Shown piece by piece: positions 1 through 9,557 of a DNA stretch of 64,000 bases (its first letter is position 1; every line of letters begins with the position of its first letter). The DNA comes from Bacteroidales bacterium (GTDB lineage: Bacteria > Bacteroidota > Bacteroidia > Bacteroidales > JAADJA01). Position numbers and translations under genes: made by a program. The notes beneath the pieces were generated by a model that ran no database searches, was not told the origin of the DNA, and saw nothing but the letters and a program-made list of their open reading frames with translations. The stretch spans positions 18,952-82,951 of the forward strand of contig JAGQVE010000013.1 in the NCBI GenBank assembly GCA_020438105.1. The letters are read 5' to 3'.

Positions 1-95
1 ATAATTATGTTTATTTGGAAAACGGGGGCCTCTACTGGCACTTAGTTGACATTATCTGGATTTTCCTTTTCCCATTATTTTACCTCATCCATTAA
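1..95 (+). CDS. Cytochrome c oxidase subunit III, C-terminal end (partial)
   Basis: Only the last 30 codons are in the window, in the frame that starts at base 3, with a TAA stop at 93-95. The residues read [20 protein letters not shown] followed by a hydrophobic end. The YWHxVDxxWxxLF signature is the last transmembrane helix of heme-copper oxidase subunit III. It sits just upstream of subunit IV and subunit II, so subunit I probably lies further left, outside the window. The gene is cut by the window edge and is not truncated in itself. Confidence 0.88.
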   Translation, partial: NYVYLENGGLYWHLVDIIWIFLFPLFYLIH

Positions 96-128
96 TTATT
101 CAAACCATATTTTTCGAAAAATAGAGTT

Positions 129-452
129 ATGGCAGACAATACAAATAGCAGACATTTACCCGGCGACCCAAAGGAGCATCACATTGTTCCTTACAAATTT
201 CATATTGGTATCTGGGTTGGATTGATAATTTTAACCATAATGACCGTTTTGGTTTCTGTTATGGGAATCAGCCTGGTGGCATTTTCAGTGATAACTGCAA
301 TGATCATTGCCTCAGCTAAGGCGGTGGTAGTAGCCAATTATTTCATGCATTTGAAATATGAAAATAAACTGATCACCTGGCTGATGGGAGTTACTTTGTT
401 ACTTTTTGTTGTATTTATTTCATTTACAGCATTTGATTATATAACACGATAA
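129..452 (+). CDS. Cytochrome c oxidase subunit IV (COX4_pro family)
   Basis: A 107-residue inner-membrane protein with three hydrophobic segments (about residues 28-47, 52-72 and 82-103) after a short polar N-terminus rich in His, Pro and Gly. The segment KAVVVANYFMHLKYE is characteristic of the small bacterial subunit IV of caa3- and bo3-type oxidases (VxxYFMHLK). It lies 33 bp after subunit III and 11 bp before subunit II, which supports one oxidase operon. The function of this small subunit is probably assembly or stability of the oxidase; that is family knowledge, not something visible here. Confidence 0.88.
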   Translation: MADNTNSRHLPGDPKEHHIVPYKFHIGIWVGLIILTIMTVLVSVMGISLVAFSVITAMIIASAKAVVVANYFMHLKYENKLITWLMGVTLLLFVVFISFTAFDYITR

Positions 453-463
453 AACAAGAGTAT

Positions 464-1372
464 ATGTTTTCGAACGCGTCAAATTTTGTACAGGGAGTTG
501 ATACTTCATTTGCGATCATCCTGGGAGCTTCACTTTTTTTCCTGGTTGGTATCACTGGTGTAATGGTGTATTTTGTTGTTCGCTATAACAAAAACAAACA
601 CCCCGAAGCCCAGGATGTACATGAAAATAAGAAACTTGAAATCACCTGGACTGTAATCCCAACCATCCTGGTTTTGGTTATGTTTTACTTTGGCTGGACC
701 GGATATGAGCCTATGCGTAAGATTCCTGAAGAGGGTATTAAAGTGAAAGCACACGCACAAATGTGGAGCTGGCAGTTTGAGTATGAAAACGGCAAATACT
801 CCGACACACTTGTTGTACCAAAAGATGAAGCTGTTATCCTTGATCTGATTTCGAGAGATGTTGTACATAGTTTGTATATCCCCGCTTTCAGGATCAAAGA
901 AGATGTGGTACCAGGCGTAAACAATAAAATGTGGTTCATCGGGCAGGAGCTTGGCAAATACAATATTTTCTGCGCTGAATTTTGTGGTGATCTGCACTCA
1001 AAAATGTTAAGCAGTGTGCATGTAATTGCTCCTGAAGAATACAATGTTTGGTATAACGATACCACGCAACCGGAAATTCATCCGGGACTTGTCGTATTAA
1101 AAAAGAATGCCTGTGTTAGCTGTCATTCACTGGATGGAACGCGCATAGTAGGCCCGTCATTCAAAGGCATCTGGGGGCATGAGGTAGAAGTGATTACCAA
1201 CGGTGAAGAGCGGACCGTGATGGTAGATGAGGATTATGTTAAACGTTCGATATACGATCCCAATGCAGATGTTGTAAAAGGATTTAATCCGGGATTGATG
1301 ATCCCATACCAAAACCTGGTTACGGAAGAGGAAGTGAATGAAATTATTGATTATTTGAAAACGCTGAAATAA
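464..1372 (+). CDS. Cytochrome c oxidase subunit II fused to a cytochrome c domain (caa3 type)
   Basis: 302 residues. Two N-terminal membrane helices (about 15-39 and 60-79) anchor a periplasmic cupredoxin domain. The CuA ligands are visible: His135, Cys170, Glu172, Cys174, His178 and Met181 (CAEFCGDLHSKM). A C-terminal class I cytochrome c domain follows, with the heme attachment motif CVSCH at 217-221 and a likely Met ligand in GLMIPY near the end. The fusion means electrons from a soluble or membrane cytochrome c, or from a bc-type complex, pass through the fused heme to CuA and then to subunit I. It is followed after one base by the heme O synthase gene. Confidence 0.95.
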   Translation: MFSNASNFVQGVDTSFAIILGASLFFLVGITGVMVYFVVRYNKNKHPEAQDVHENKKLEITWTVIPTILVLVMFYFGWTGYEPMRKIPEEGIKVKAHAQMWSWQFEYENGKYSDTLVVPKDEAVILDLISRDVVHSLYIPAFRIKEDVVPGVNNKMWFIGQELGKYNIFCAEFCGDLHSKMLSSVHVIAPEEYNVWYNDTTQPEIHPGLVVLKKNACVSCHSLDGTRIVGPSFKGIWGHEVEVITNGEERTVMVDEDYVKRSIYDPNADVVKGFNPGLMIPYQNLVTEEEVNEIIDYLKTLK

Positions 1373-1373
1373 T

Positions 1374-2237
1374 TTGAAAAAGTCATTTTTTAAAACACTT
1401 CTTGAGCTGAGCAAAGTAAGAATCACCTTTGCAGTTTCACTTACCACCATCACAGGATATGTTCTGGCAAGCGGCCAGTTTGATGCCGGGCTTATTCTGC
1501 CAACCATCGGGATTTTTATCCTCGCTTGCGGTTCATCCGCATTGAATCATTACCAGGAAAAGGACAAGGATGCCAGGATGGAACGCACCCGCAACCGCCC
1601 TATTCCGAGTGGCCGTATTTCTGCAAACGGTGCTTTGGTATTTGCGATTTTACTCACCATCATTGGTTCGGCAATCATCTATTTTGGCTCAGGCTTTCTG
1701 GCAATGCAATTGGGAATATTAGCTCTGATCTGGTACAATGCTATTTACACGCCTTTAAAAAAGAAAACAGCTTTTGCAGTGGTTCCCGGTTCCGTGATCG
1801 GTGCCATTCCGCCCATGGTAGGTTGGGTAGCAGGAGGTGGAAGCCTGGCTGATCCCCGAGCAATGATCATCGCTTTTTTCTTCTTCATCTGGCAGGTACC
1901 TCATTTTTGGTTATTGCTTTTAAAGTTCGGAAAGGAATACGAAGCAGCAGGATTCCCATCCATTACCAGTTTTTACACCAACAAGCAAATCAAAAACACC
2001 ACCTTTATCTGGACAATGGCAACGGCCGTTACAGCATTGATGTTACCGGTTTTTGGTGTTGTGAATTCTGTTGTTATTGCCCTGGGTATGCTTGCCGCAG
2101 TGGTATGGCTGGTAATCGTGTTTTCAAAACTGCTCCGTTCAGGTGATGAAAAATTTAATGCACGTTATTATTTTATCAAGATCAATTATTTCGTACTCTT
2201 CATGATCATTTTCCTGGCGGTGGATTCTGTGCTATAG
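1374..2237 (+). CDS. ctaB: Heme O synthase (protoheme IX farnesyltransferase)
   Basis: 287 residues, a UbiA-superfamily polytopic membrane prenyltransferase that adds a farnesyl group to heme b to give heme O for the oxidase encoded just upstream. The first Asp-rich motif region is clear (NHYQEKDKDARMERTRNRP, close to the NxxxDxxxD and RTxxRP pattern of CyoE/CtaB), and a second conserved stretch reads FFIWQVPHFWLL. The likely start is TTG at 1374, one base after the stop of subunit II, which implies translational coupling. Length matches the family (about 290). No other start gives the conserved N-terminal LSKVRIT. Confidence 0.94.
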   Translation: MKKSFFKTLLELSKVRITFAVSLTTITGYVLASGQFDAGLILPTIGIFILACGSSALNHYQEKDKDARMERTRNRPIPSGRISANGALVFAILLTIIGSAIIYFGSGFLAMQLGILALIWYNAIYTPLKKKTAFAVVPGSVIGAIPPMVGWVAGGGSLADPRAMIIAFFFFIWQVPHFWLLLLKFGKEYEAAGFPSITSFYTNKQIKNTTFIWTMATAVTALMLPVFGVVNSVVIALGMLAAVVWLVIVFSKLLRSGDEKFNARYYFIKINYFVLFMIIFLAVDSVL

Positions 2238-2589
2238 TTATTCATCCGCAACTTTCCCTTCTCCTAATATTATTTTACTTTTGATTTGATTATCCATTAT
2301 AAGATAATTTTTAATTCATTGTGCATTATAATTTTGCCAATTAAGTCAACAGCTTTAAGTTCAAGGTTCAGGATTTTAAGCATTGCCTTTAAATTTTTTT
2401 AAAGCAAATTCTAGTATAAGCAAAAAAGACAATATTGAGCAACATTTCAAGATATTAATCGTAAAGCCAAACCCAAAACAAATCCGGTTTTCCCGGGTAT
2501 GGCCTTTCCCACAGAATCTGAATTATGAATATCATAAGTTAAAGATATTCAAACTAAATCAGGTGATTTTTTACCAAAAACAAAACATT
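2238..2589. other. Intergenic region upstream of the MAM-repeat gene
   Basis: 352 bp without a convincing gene. An open frame from 2383 runs into the adhesin gene, but its 69 codons before ATG 2590 have no signal peptide and no family features, so I treat them as leader. A match to the -7 box is at 2329-2336. No terminator hairpin for the oxidase operon is obvious here. Confidence 0.6.
2329..2336 (+). promoter_or_regulatory. Candidate -7 promoter box TAATTTTG
   Basis: Exact match to the Bacteroidota -7 consensus TAnnTTTG. No clear -33 TTTG partner is seen. If used, the transcript would have a leader of about 250 nt before ATG 2590. It is a short AT-rich match, so chance is possible. Confidence 0.4.
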
Positions 2590-5500
2590 ATGAAATCAGG
2601 AATTACAATGTTGATAATTCTTATGGTTGGATTGGGTCTGCATGCCCAGGTATCAACATTTCCATACAACGAAAGCTTCGAATCAGGTTTAGGAGCCTGG
2701 ATACAGGATTCAGGTGACAATTTTGACTGGACCCAAAAATCAGGATCGACTCCCACTTCTTACACCGGGCCCAGTGCGGCGGCGGATGGCACCTTTTACA
2801 TGTACACCGAATGCGACGGAAATTTACCTTCACGAACGGCCAACCTGGTCTGTAATTTTGATTTTACCTTACTCGCAGATCCGGTTATTTCCTTTGCCTA
2901 TCATATGTACGGTAACGAGATGGGAACCCTGCAACTGGATGTTTTTGACGGATCCACCTGGAATAACGGAGTTTGGTCGGTAACCGGACAACAGCATAAT
3001 AATTCAACGGCGGAATGGACCAAACCGGTAATTGATCTTTCGGCATACGGTGGCATGAATAATATCGAGATTCGCTTTCGTGGAATAACCGGTAATCAAA
3101 CCTATTACGACCGGGGCGATATGGCCATTGATGAAATTTCAGTGTCGTCATTAAACACCAACATAATCAGCAGTTTTCCATATTGTGAAAGTTTTGAAAG
3201 TGGTTGGGGTGATTGGTACAACGTAGGAGCTGATGACTTTGACTGGACCCGAAATTCAGGGGCAACACCTACCTCATATACAGGCCCAACTTCTGCCAAC
3301 AACGGAAGTTACTATCTTTTTACCGAATGCGATTATCATCTGCCCTCCAAAGTGGCTAATTTCGTTTGTCATTTTGATTTCACATCCATTCCAGAACCGG
3401 TGATCAGCTTTGCTTACCATATGTTCGGCGATGAAATGGGCAATTTAAGAATGGATATTTTTGACGGAACAACCTGGACCAATTCGGTTTGGTCGGCCGT
3501 TGGACAGCAACATTCCTCATCGGCAGCTGAATGGACCGTTCCGGTTATTGATTTATCAGCTTACGGCAGTATGAGCGGTATCCAGATTCGCTTCAGGGGA
3601 ACCACCGGCAATCAGAACTATTACGACCGGGGTGATATGGCCATCGACAATATTTGTGTTAAAGAAAAGGATGAAACCATCATCAGCTCTTTCCCTTATT
3701 GCGAAAGTTTTGAAACGGGCTGGGGCGACTGGTACAATGAAGGTGCCGATGATTTTGACTGGACCCGGAATTCAGGTTCAACGCCCACATCTTATACCGG
3801 GCCAAACGCAGCAAATGACGGATCATATTATTTGTTTACCGAATGCGACTATCACTTACCTTCCAAAGTGGCGAACTTTGTTTGTAACTTCGATTTCACT
3901 TCAATTCCGGAACCGGTAATAAGCTTTGCCTATCACATGTATGGCAATGAAATGGGTAATTTAAAAATGGATGTTTTTGACGGAACTACCTGGACTAATT
4001 CGGTTTGGTCGGCTGTTGGTCAACAACATAATTCCGCATCTGCCGAATGGACAATTCCCACAATCGACCTTTCCGCTTATGGAGGATTGAGCGACATAAA
4101 AATCCGCTTCCGTGGAACCACCGGTAATCAAACCTATTACGACCGGGGTGATATGGCCATCGACCATATTTGTATTGATGCAAAAGATGAAACTACAATC
4201 AGTGTATTTCCATATTGTGAAAGTTTTGAAACGGGCTGGGGCGACTGGTACAACGAAGGAAGCGATGATTTTGACTGGACCCGGAATTCAGGATCAACAC
4301 CCACATCATATACCGGGCCTTCATCGGCTGGCGATGGAACATATTATCTTTTTACAGAATGTGATTATCATCTTCCTTCCAAAGTAGCCAACTTTGTGTG
4401 CAATTTTGATTTCACATCCATTTCGGAACCCGTGATCACTTTTGGTTACCATATGTACGGCAGTGAAATGGGCAGCCTGCGAATGGATATATTTGACGGG
4501 ACTACCTGGATCAATTCGGTTTGGTCGGCAGTAGGGCAACAGCACGCTTCTTCAGGTGCTGAATGGACTTATCCAAGCATTGATCTTTCAGCATATGGCG
4601 GTATGAGTGATATTAAAGTCCGTTTCAGAGGAACTACCGGCAATCAAACCTATTACGACCGGGGTGATATGGCCATCGACCATATCTGCATCAATCAAAA
4701 AGAAGAAATTATCATCAACTCTTTTCCCTATTGCGAAAGTTTTGAGGATGACTGGGGAAGTTGGATCAACACCGGAAGTGATGATTTTGACTGGACCCGC
4801 AACAGCGGCACCACACCCACTTCTTATACGGGACCCAACAGTGCTGATGACGGCATTTATTACCTTTTCACCGAATGCGATTATCACCTGCCCTCTAAGA
4901 CTGCGGCATTTGAATGCAATTTTAATTTTACAGGAATAACCGATCCGGTCATCAGCTTTGCCTATCATATGTATGGAAATGAAATGGGAAGCATGCGTAT
5001 GGATATTTTTGACGGAACCACCTGGACCAATAATGTCTGGACGGTTTCGGGTCAGCAACACTCCTCCGGATCGGCCGAATGGACTCAACCCACCATCGAT
5101 CTTTCAGCTTTTGGTAATTTAAATTATGTAAAAGTCCGTTTTACCGCGACCACTGGTAATCAGACCTATTACGATCGTGGCGATATGGCTCTTGACAATA
5201 TTTGTGTTAAACAGATGGAAGAAGCAATTGTGGGAACATTCCCTTATTGCGAAAGTTTTGAGGATGGCTGGGGCGATTGGTTTAATGAGGGTGCCGATGA
5301 TTTCGACTGGACCCGGCAAACTGGTTCAACACCGACCAACTATACCGGACCATCAGCTGCCGGTGAGGGCAATTATTACATGTTTACCGAATGTGATTAT
5401 CACCTGCCTTCGAAAGTTGCAAACATGACCTGTAATTTTGATTTTACATCTATTGCTGAACCGGTTCTCTATTTTTCGTACCATATGTATGGAAGTGAAA

Positions 5501-8235
5501 CCGGTTCGATGGCCATGGATGTATACGACGGAACTACATGGCATAATAATCTCTGGTCGGCAACAGGACAGCAACATCTTTCATCGGGAGCTGAATGGCT
5601 GCGGCCTGCTATCGATTTAACTTCCTTTGGCGGGATGTCTGATATCAGGATCCGTTTCAGGGGGACTACCGGAAATCAAACCTATTACGACAGAGGTGAT
5701 ATGGCCATTGATTATGTGTGTATCAGTGATAAAATTGAGCACATCGTAAATGAATTCCCCTATTGCGAAAGCTTTGAACTTGATTTTGGAAATTACCAAA
5801 ACGCAGGCGGGGATGATTTTGACTGGACCAGGCACAGTGGCTCAACACCCACCAATTATACCGGGCCTTCAAGTGCTCATGATGGAAATTATTATTTGTA
5901 TGCCGAATGTGATTACCACCTTCCCTCAAAACAGGCTATCCTCGATGTAACCTTTGATTTTACAACATTAGCTGATCCAAACTTATCATTCTATTACCAT
6001 ATGTATGGCAACGAAATGGGAAGTTTGCGTGTAACGGTTAATGGTAGTAGTGTTTTTTATGTAAATCAGCAAAAACACACCAGTTCAGGAGCACCCTGGT
6101 CACAAGTTAATATCGACATGTCAGCCTACGGTGGCATGAATGAAGTGAACATTCAATTTGAGGCTATAACCGGAAATCAAACCTATTATGATCGTGGTGA
6201 TATCGCCATTGATGAGATTTGTGTTCATTCACTCTCCGATTTATTTATCAGTGATTTCCCGGATTGCGTCAGCTTTGAAGAGGGTTTTGGCCGATGGTTC
6301 AATATTGGAACCGATGATTTCGACTGGATCATAAACAGTGGAAGTACACCAACAAACTATACCGGACCCAACTCCGCCGACGATGGATTGTACTACATCT
6401 ATGCCGAATGCGATAACAACCTGCCTTCGAAATCGGCAATAATAGAAGGAATTTACGACTTTACCTCAGAACTTACACCGGATGTTACTTTTGCTTACCA
6501 CATGTATGGCAACGAAATGGGAACCCTGCGATTTAAAGTAAACGGTACAACCATTTGGTCGAAAACAGGGCAACAGCAAACTTCATCAGGAGATCCTTAT
6601 ATAACTCAAAACATTGATCTTTCAACCTGGGGCGGAACAAGTCCGGTAAGACTTCAATTTGAGGTGATCACCGGAAACCAGAGTTATTATGACCGGGGCG
6701 ATATTGCAGTGGATCTGATTTCGATCAATGGTCCTTGCAATTACTGGACCGGAAATGAAAGCAACGACTGGAATGATCCTGATAACTGGGGGAACAATGT
6801 GGTTCCAAACCTCACCCGCGACGCTATTATTCCTGATGTGGCCTCAGGCTCTAATAATTTTCCGGAAGTAAATTCAAATGCACAATGTAAAGACCTGTTT
6901 ATTTATAATGGAAGCAAATTAACCATTAATCCGGGCAGTGCATTCACCGTGGGGGGAACCACCATTAACCTGGCTGGTATTGATGGTATTCACATTGAAT
7001 CGGATGCTTCGGGAATGGCGTCGTATATTGATGGAACAAGCAACGTTGAAGCTACAGTGGAGCGGTATTTCACCGGAAATAACCCGAGCTGGCATATCAT
7101 ATCTTCACCCATTAGCAACGGTACCGCCAATACATTTATGAACTTATACCTGCGAAGCTACCAGGAAACATTGGCTCAATATGTAGAGATCATTGATCCG
7201 GCAACACCACTTGATATAATGGAAGGTTACATTGTTTGGTCGAATAGTGCCGGCAATAACCGGATATTTGAAGGAACCCTCAATTCGGGAAGCCTGACCA
7301 GAAATGTGACCAGCACGGCAACAGCACCTTTCGGATGGAATATGATCGGTAATCCTTATCCAAGTCCGGTGGACTGGAACCTTGTTATACCAACACTTTC
7401 GGGAGTAAATTCAGCCATTTATTACCTGGATGCCTCCTCCGGTAACTGGCTAACATGGAATGGTATTGTTGGTTCGGGATCGCAGTTTATTCCTCCTATG
7501 CAGGGCGTTTTTGTGAGTGCATCCGCCAATAGTTCAATCACCTTTGAAAATGCCTATCGTAAACACAGTAATCAAAACGTGTTCTATAAAAATGAACTGA
7601 ATGATCAAATTGTGCTCAATGTTACAGGAAATGGTTTTACAGATCAAACATTCATCCTTTTCGATGACTTGTCGACAGAAACATTTGATGAAAACGCCGA
7701 TGCTTACAAGCTGATCAGCGATTATAATGATCTGCTTCCTCAGATTTATAGTGTTTCAGGTGATACAAAATACAGTATCAATAGTCTGCCGAAAACCAAC
7801 ATTGTGGCGCTTGGTTTCCAATCCAAATCAGATGGAAACTTTGTTATCTCACTGGATAAAACTATCGGATCGGGGTATATTGGTTTGCGCGATCATAAAA
7901 CCGGAAGTATCACTAACCTGGCTATTGAAAGCTATGCATTTGAATATAAATCAGGTGATGATCCCGACAGGTTTGAACTGATTTTAGGAAACGAATCTGA
8001 TGCTGATCAAATTGTTGCATTTCCGAACCCAACTTCAGGAGTGGTATTTATCAATAATCTGCCCGAAGGAACGTATACAGCGGAAATTTATTCAATTACC
8101 GGGACTAAACTTCTTGAATCAGAAATGACTGAAACAAATCCTCGTGTTGATTTAAGTGGCATGAATAAGGGAGTTTATCTGCTGCGATTACAAAATGATC
8201 AATTGCTCAGGGAAGTGAGGATAATTAAAAAATAA
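2590..8235 (+). CDS. Giant T9SS-secreted protein with eight tandem MAM domains
   Basis: 1881 residues from ATG 2590; the frame stays open upstream to 2383, but the signal peptide MKSGITMLIILMVGLGLHAQ fixes the start here. Eight MAM-like domains begin near residues 24, 196, 368, 540, 712, 884, 1056 and 1223, each with the pattern SFExxxGxW, DDFDW, TGPxxAxxGxYY, ECDYHLPS, YHMYGxEMG and YYDRGDMAID. Repeats 2-6 carry four cysteines each, as in MAM domains. A second part (about 1384-1800) has a WTG/NPYP-type beta region common in T9SS proteins. Residues from about 1807 (FPNPTSG...VYLLRL...IIKK) form the type A sorting domain. The likely role is as a cell-surface adhesin or binding protein; the ligand is unknown. 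Confidence 0.9.
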   Translation: MKSGITMLIILMVGLGLHAQVSTFPYNESFESGLGAWIQDSGDNFDWTQKSGSTPTSYTGPSAAADGTFYMYTECDGNLPSRTANLVCNFDFTLLADPVISFAYHMYGNEMGTLQLDVFDGSTWNNGVWSVTGQQHNNSTAEWTKPVIDLSAYGGMNNIEIRFRGITGNQTYYDRGDMAIDEISVSSLNTNIISSFPYCESFESGWGDWYNVGADDFDWTRNSGATPTSYTGPTSANNGSYYLFTECDYHLPSKVANFVCHFDFTSIPEPVISFAYHMFGDEMGNLRMDIFDGTTWTNSVWSAVGQQHSSSAAEWTVPVIDLSAYGSMSGIQIRFRGTTGNQNYYDRGDMAIDNICVKEKDETIISSFPYCESFETGWGDWYNEGADDFDWTRNSGSTPTSYTGPNAANDGSYYLFTECDYHLPSKVANFVCNFDFTSIPEPVISFAYHMYGNEMGNLKMDVFDGTTWTNSVWSAVGQQHNSASAEWTIPTIDLSAYGGLSDIKIRFRGTTGNQTYYDRGDMAIDHICIDAKDETTISVFPYCESFETGWGDWYNEGSDDFDWTRNSGSTPTSYTGPSSAGDGTYYLFTECDYHLPSKVANFVCNFDFTSISEPVITFGYHMYGSEMGSLRMDIFDGTTWINSVWSAVGQQHASSGAEWTYPSIDLSAYGGMSDIKVRFRGTTGNQTYYDRGDMAIDHICINQKEEIIINSFPYCESFEDDWGSWINTGSDDFDWTRNSGTTPTSYTGPNSADDGIYYLFTECDYHLPSKTAAFECNFNFTGITDPVISFAYHMYGNEMGSMRMDIFDGTTWTNNVWTVSGQQHSSGSAEWTQPTIDLSAFGNLNYVKVRFTATTGNQTYYDRGDMALDNICVKQMEEAIVGTFPYCESFEDGWGDWFNEGADDFDWTRQTGSTPTNYTGPSAAGEGNYYMFTECDYHLPSKVANMTCNFDFTSIAEPVLYFSYHMYGSETGSMAMDVYDGTTWHNNLWSATGQQHLSSGAEWLRPAIDLTSFGGMSDIRIRFRGTTGNQTYYDRGDMAIDYVCISDKIEHIVNEFPYCESFELDFGNYQNAGGDDFDWTRHSGSTPTNYTGPSSAHDGNYYLYAECDYHLPSKQAILDVTFDFTTLADPNLSFYYHMYGNEMGSLRVTVNGSSVFYVNQQKHTSSGAPWSQVNIDMSAYGGMNEVNIQFEAITGNQTYYDRGDIAIDEICVHSLSDLFISDFPDCVSFEEGFGRWFNIGTDDFDWIINSGSTPTNYTGPNSADDGLYYIYAECDNNLPSKSAIIEGIYDFTSELTPDVTFAYHMYGNEMGTLRFKVNGTTIWSKTGQQQTSSGDPYITQNIDLSTWGGTSPVRLQFEVITGNQSYYDRGDIAVDLISINGPCNYWTGNESNDWNDPDNWGNNVVPNLTRDAIIPDVASGSNNFPEVNSNAQCKDLFIYNGSKLTINPGSAFTVGGTTINLAGIDGIHIESDASGMASYIDGTSNVEATVERYFTGNNPSWHIISSPISNGTANTFMNLYLRSYQETLAQYVEIIDPATPLDIMEGYIVWSNSAGNNRIFEGTLNSGSLTRNVTSTATAPFGWNMIGNPYPSPVDWNLVIPTLSGVNSAIYYLDASSGNWLTWNGIVGSGSQFIPPMQGVFVSASANSSITFENAYRKHSNQNVFYKNELNDQIVLNVTGNGFTDQTFILFDDLSTETFDENADAYKLISDYNDLLPQIYSVSGDTKYSINSLPKTNIVALGFQSKSDGNFVISLDKTIGSGYIGLRDHKTGSITNLAIESYAFEYKSGDDPDRFELILGNESDADQIVAFPNPTSGVVFINNLPEGTYTAEIYSITGTKLLESEMTETNPRVDLSGMNKGVYLLRLQNDQLLREVRIIKK
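2659..6735 (+). repeat. Array of eight MAM-domain coding repeats, 516-bp period
   Basis: The FPY codons that open the repeats are at 2659, 3175, 3691, 4207, 4723, 5239, 5755 and 6256. Six successive spacings are exactly 516 bp (172 codons) and the last is 501 bp. The middle units are close to each other at the DNA level; the first and last two are more divergent and lack some of the four cysteines. This is the usual result of unequal crossing-over or gene conversion in the centre of an array. Confidence 0.95.
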
Positions 8236-8261
8236 TAATGTTTTAACCTATTTAGTTGAAG

Positions 8262-8298
8262 ACCGGGTCGTGATATTCACGCCCGGTTTTTTTTCGGA
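8262..8298 (+). terminator. Rho-independent terminator of the MAM-repeat gene
   Basis: A stem ACCGGG(T)CGTGA with TCACG(C)CCGGT closes a 3-nt loop and runs into eight T residues. It lies about 27 bp after the stop codon and has a T-tract only in the plus direction. Confidence 0.88.
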
Positions 8299-8368
8299 TA
8301 TAAACATAAAAAACCGAATCCTTGAAAAGGATGGTTTGAAATAAAATAATTGTTTGAATTTTAAAAAT

Positions 8369-8566
8369 TTAGGAAGTAAACCGGTTTTTATCCTTATCCC
8401 AAACGATGTAGGTAGCATCGGGTTGTTTGGCATGAAAATCAATATAAGCTTCCGCCATTTCCGGATTTTGTTTTTTGTAAGTTTCGTAAACCTGACGTTT
8501 CCCTTTGTGATTGTTGATTGCTTCTAAACCTTTTTCCCGCTTGTTTTTCTTTTGTAAAATTGCCAT
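8369..8566 (-). CDS. Small basic hypothetical protein
   Basis: 65 residues, very rich in Lys, no membrane segment and no cysteine. It starts MAILQKKNKREKGLEAINNH and ends in DKDKNRFTS. I do not recognise a family with certainty. The composition (charged, low in hydrophobics, no rare residues) looks like a real small cytosolic protein and not a shadow, and it sits in an otherwise empty 460-bp gap. It lies on the same strand as, and downstream of, the SDR gene. A different overlapping frame (8248-8442) is less protein-like. No function is proposed. Confidence 0.6.
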   Translation of the reverse strand: MAILQKKNKREKGLEAINNHKGKRQVYETYKKQNPEMAEAYIDFHAKQPDATYIVWDKDKNRFTS

Positions 8567-8701
8567 GGTGGTATATTAAAATCGTAACTGAAATGCTATT
8601 CGTTAAAACAGACAAGCAGTTGCTAAAAATCGTTGCATAAAATTTGAAGCTACTTTTAGGTTCGATTTCCCGTTGGCACTAATCCTAAATAAAACAATAA
8701 G

Positions 8702-9535
8702 TTAAATACGAAAAGTATTTGAAGAATAATTGAAGTTGGATAATTCCTCACTCAAATTCCAAAGCCTGTCCTGAACACTGATATCATAAGAAACTGCAGA
8801 AGCGCTTACAGCCCGGCTATTTGCAAAATATTGCCCTGACAGACCGGCTATATCAGGGGAATCGGCCAGGAACACACTTGTTTTTGAACCATTTGCCAGG
8901 TCGGAACCACCTCCACCCCACCCGGCATGGAGCAGCTTAGTGCGTATTACGCCCGGATGCAAGGAATTTGCTGTGATGTGGGTATCCCGGAGTAAACGGG
9001 CCAGCTTATTGGCAAAAAGGATATTGCAAAGCTTGGATCTTGCATAAGCATCATACCCATCAAAATGTTTTTCGCCTTGCAAATTATCAAAATCCAAACG
9101 ACTTGCATGTGCCATGGAAGCTACATTAATTATGCGTGCATAATCCGATTTTTTAATGAGCTCAAGAAGTAAACCAGTGAGTACAAAATGAGCCAGATGA
9201 TTCACCGCAAAAGTAAGTTCAAATCCATCTTTACTTTGTTCCTTTTCATTCATAAAAACACCTGCATTGTTGATCAAAACATCGATTTTATCAAAACGAT
9301 TACCAATTTTTTCAGCTAAATCACGAACTTGGTGCAATGTACTAAGATCCGCACCAAAGCCCCAAATATGATCGTTTCCGGTTTCCCTGCTAACAATGGA
9401 GGCTATTTGCTCTGCCTTTTGATTATTACGCCCGTGCACAATTACTTTTGCACCTTTTCGGGCCAAATCAAAGGCAGTTTGTTTTCCGATGCCATCGGTG
9501 GCGCCGGTAATAAGAACTATCTTATCATTTATCAT
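8702..9535 (-). CDS. Short-chain dehydrogenase/reductase (retinol-dehydrogenase-like)
   Basis: 277 residues. The Rossmann cofactor motif TGATDGIG is at residues 10-17, NNAGV near 89-93, the catalytic Ser in NVASMAH and the YxxxK pair in YARSK. The R (HGRNNQKAEQ) after beta-2 suggests NADP(H). The SDR family does oxidation or reduction of hydroxyl/keto substrates; the substrate cannot be read from sequence. The closest subfamily by look is the RDH/WW-oxidoreductase-like group. It follows lpxB by 22 bp on the same strand, so it may be read through from the surE-lpxB operon. Confidence 0.88.
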   Translation of the reverse strand: MINDKIVLITGATDGIGKQTAFDLARKGAKVIVHGRNNQKAEQIASIVSRETGNDHIWGFGADLSTLHQVRDLAEKIGNRFDKIDVLINNAGVFMNEKEQSKDGFELTFAVNHLAHFVLTGLLLELIKKSDYARIINVASMAHASRLDFDNLQGEKHFDGYDAYARSKLCNILFANKLARLLRDTHITANSLHPGVIRTKLLHAGWGGGGSDLANGSKTSVFLADSPDIAGLSGQYFANSRAVSASAVSYDISVQDRLWNLSEELSNFNYSSNTFRI

Positions 9536-9557
9536 GGGAATTTATTAATAAAAACAG

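Noticed and set aside
2383..2589. N-terminal extension of the MAM-repeat protein
   Set aside because: These 69 codons lack a signal peptide, while a perfect signal peptide starts at ATG 2590.
4588..5088. 166-residue open frame antisense to the MAM repeats
   Set aside because: Similar antisense frames recur at the same place in several repeats, as expected from the repeated coding sequence; they are shadows.
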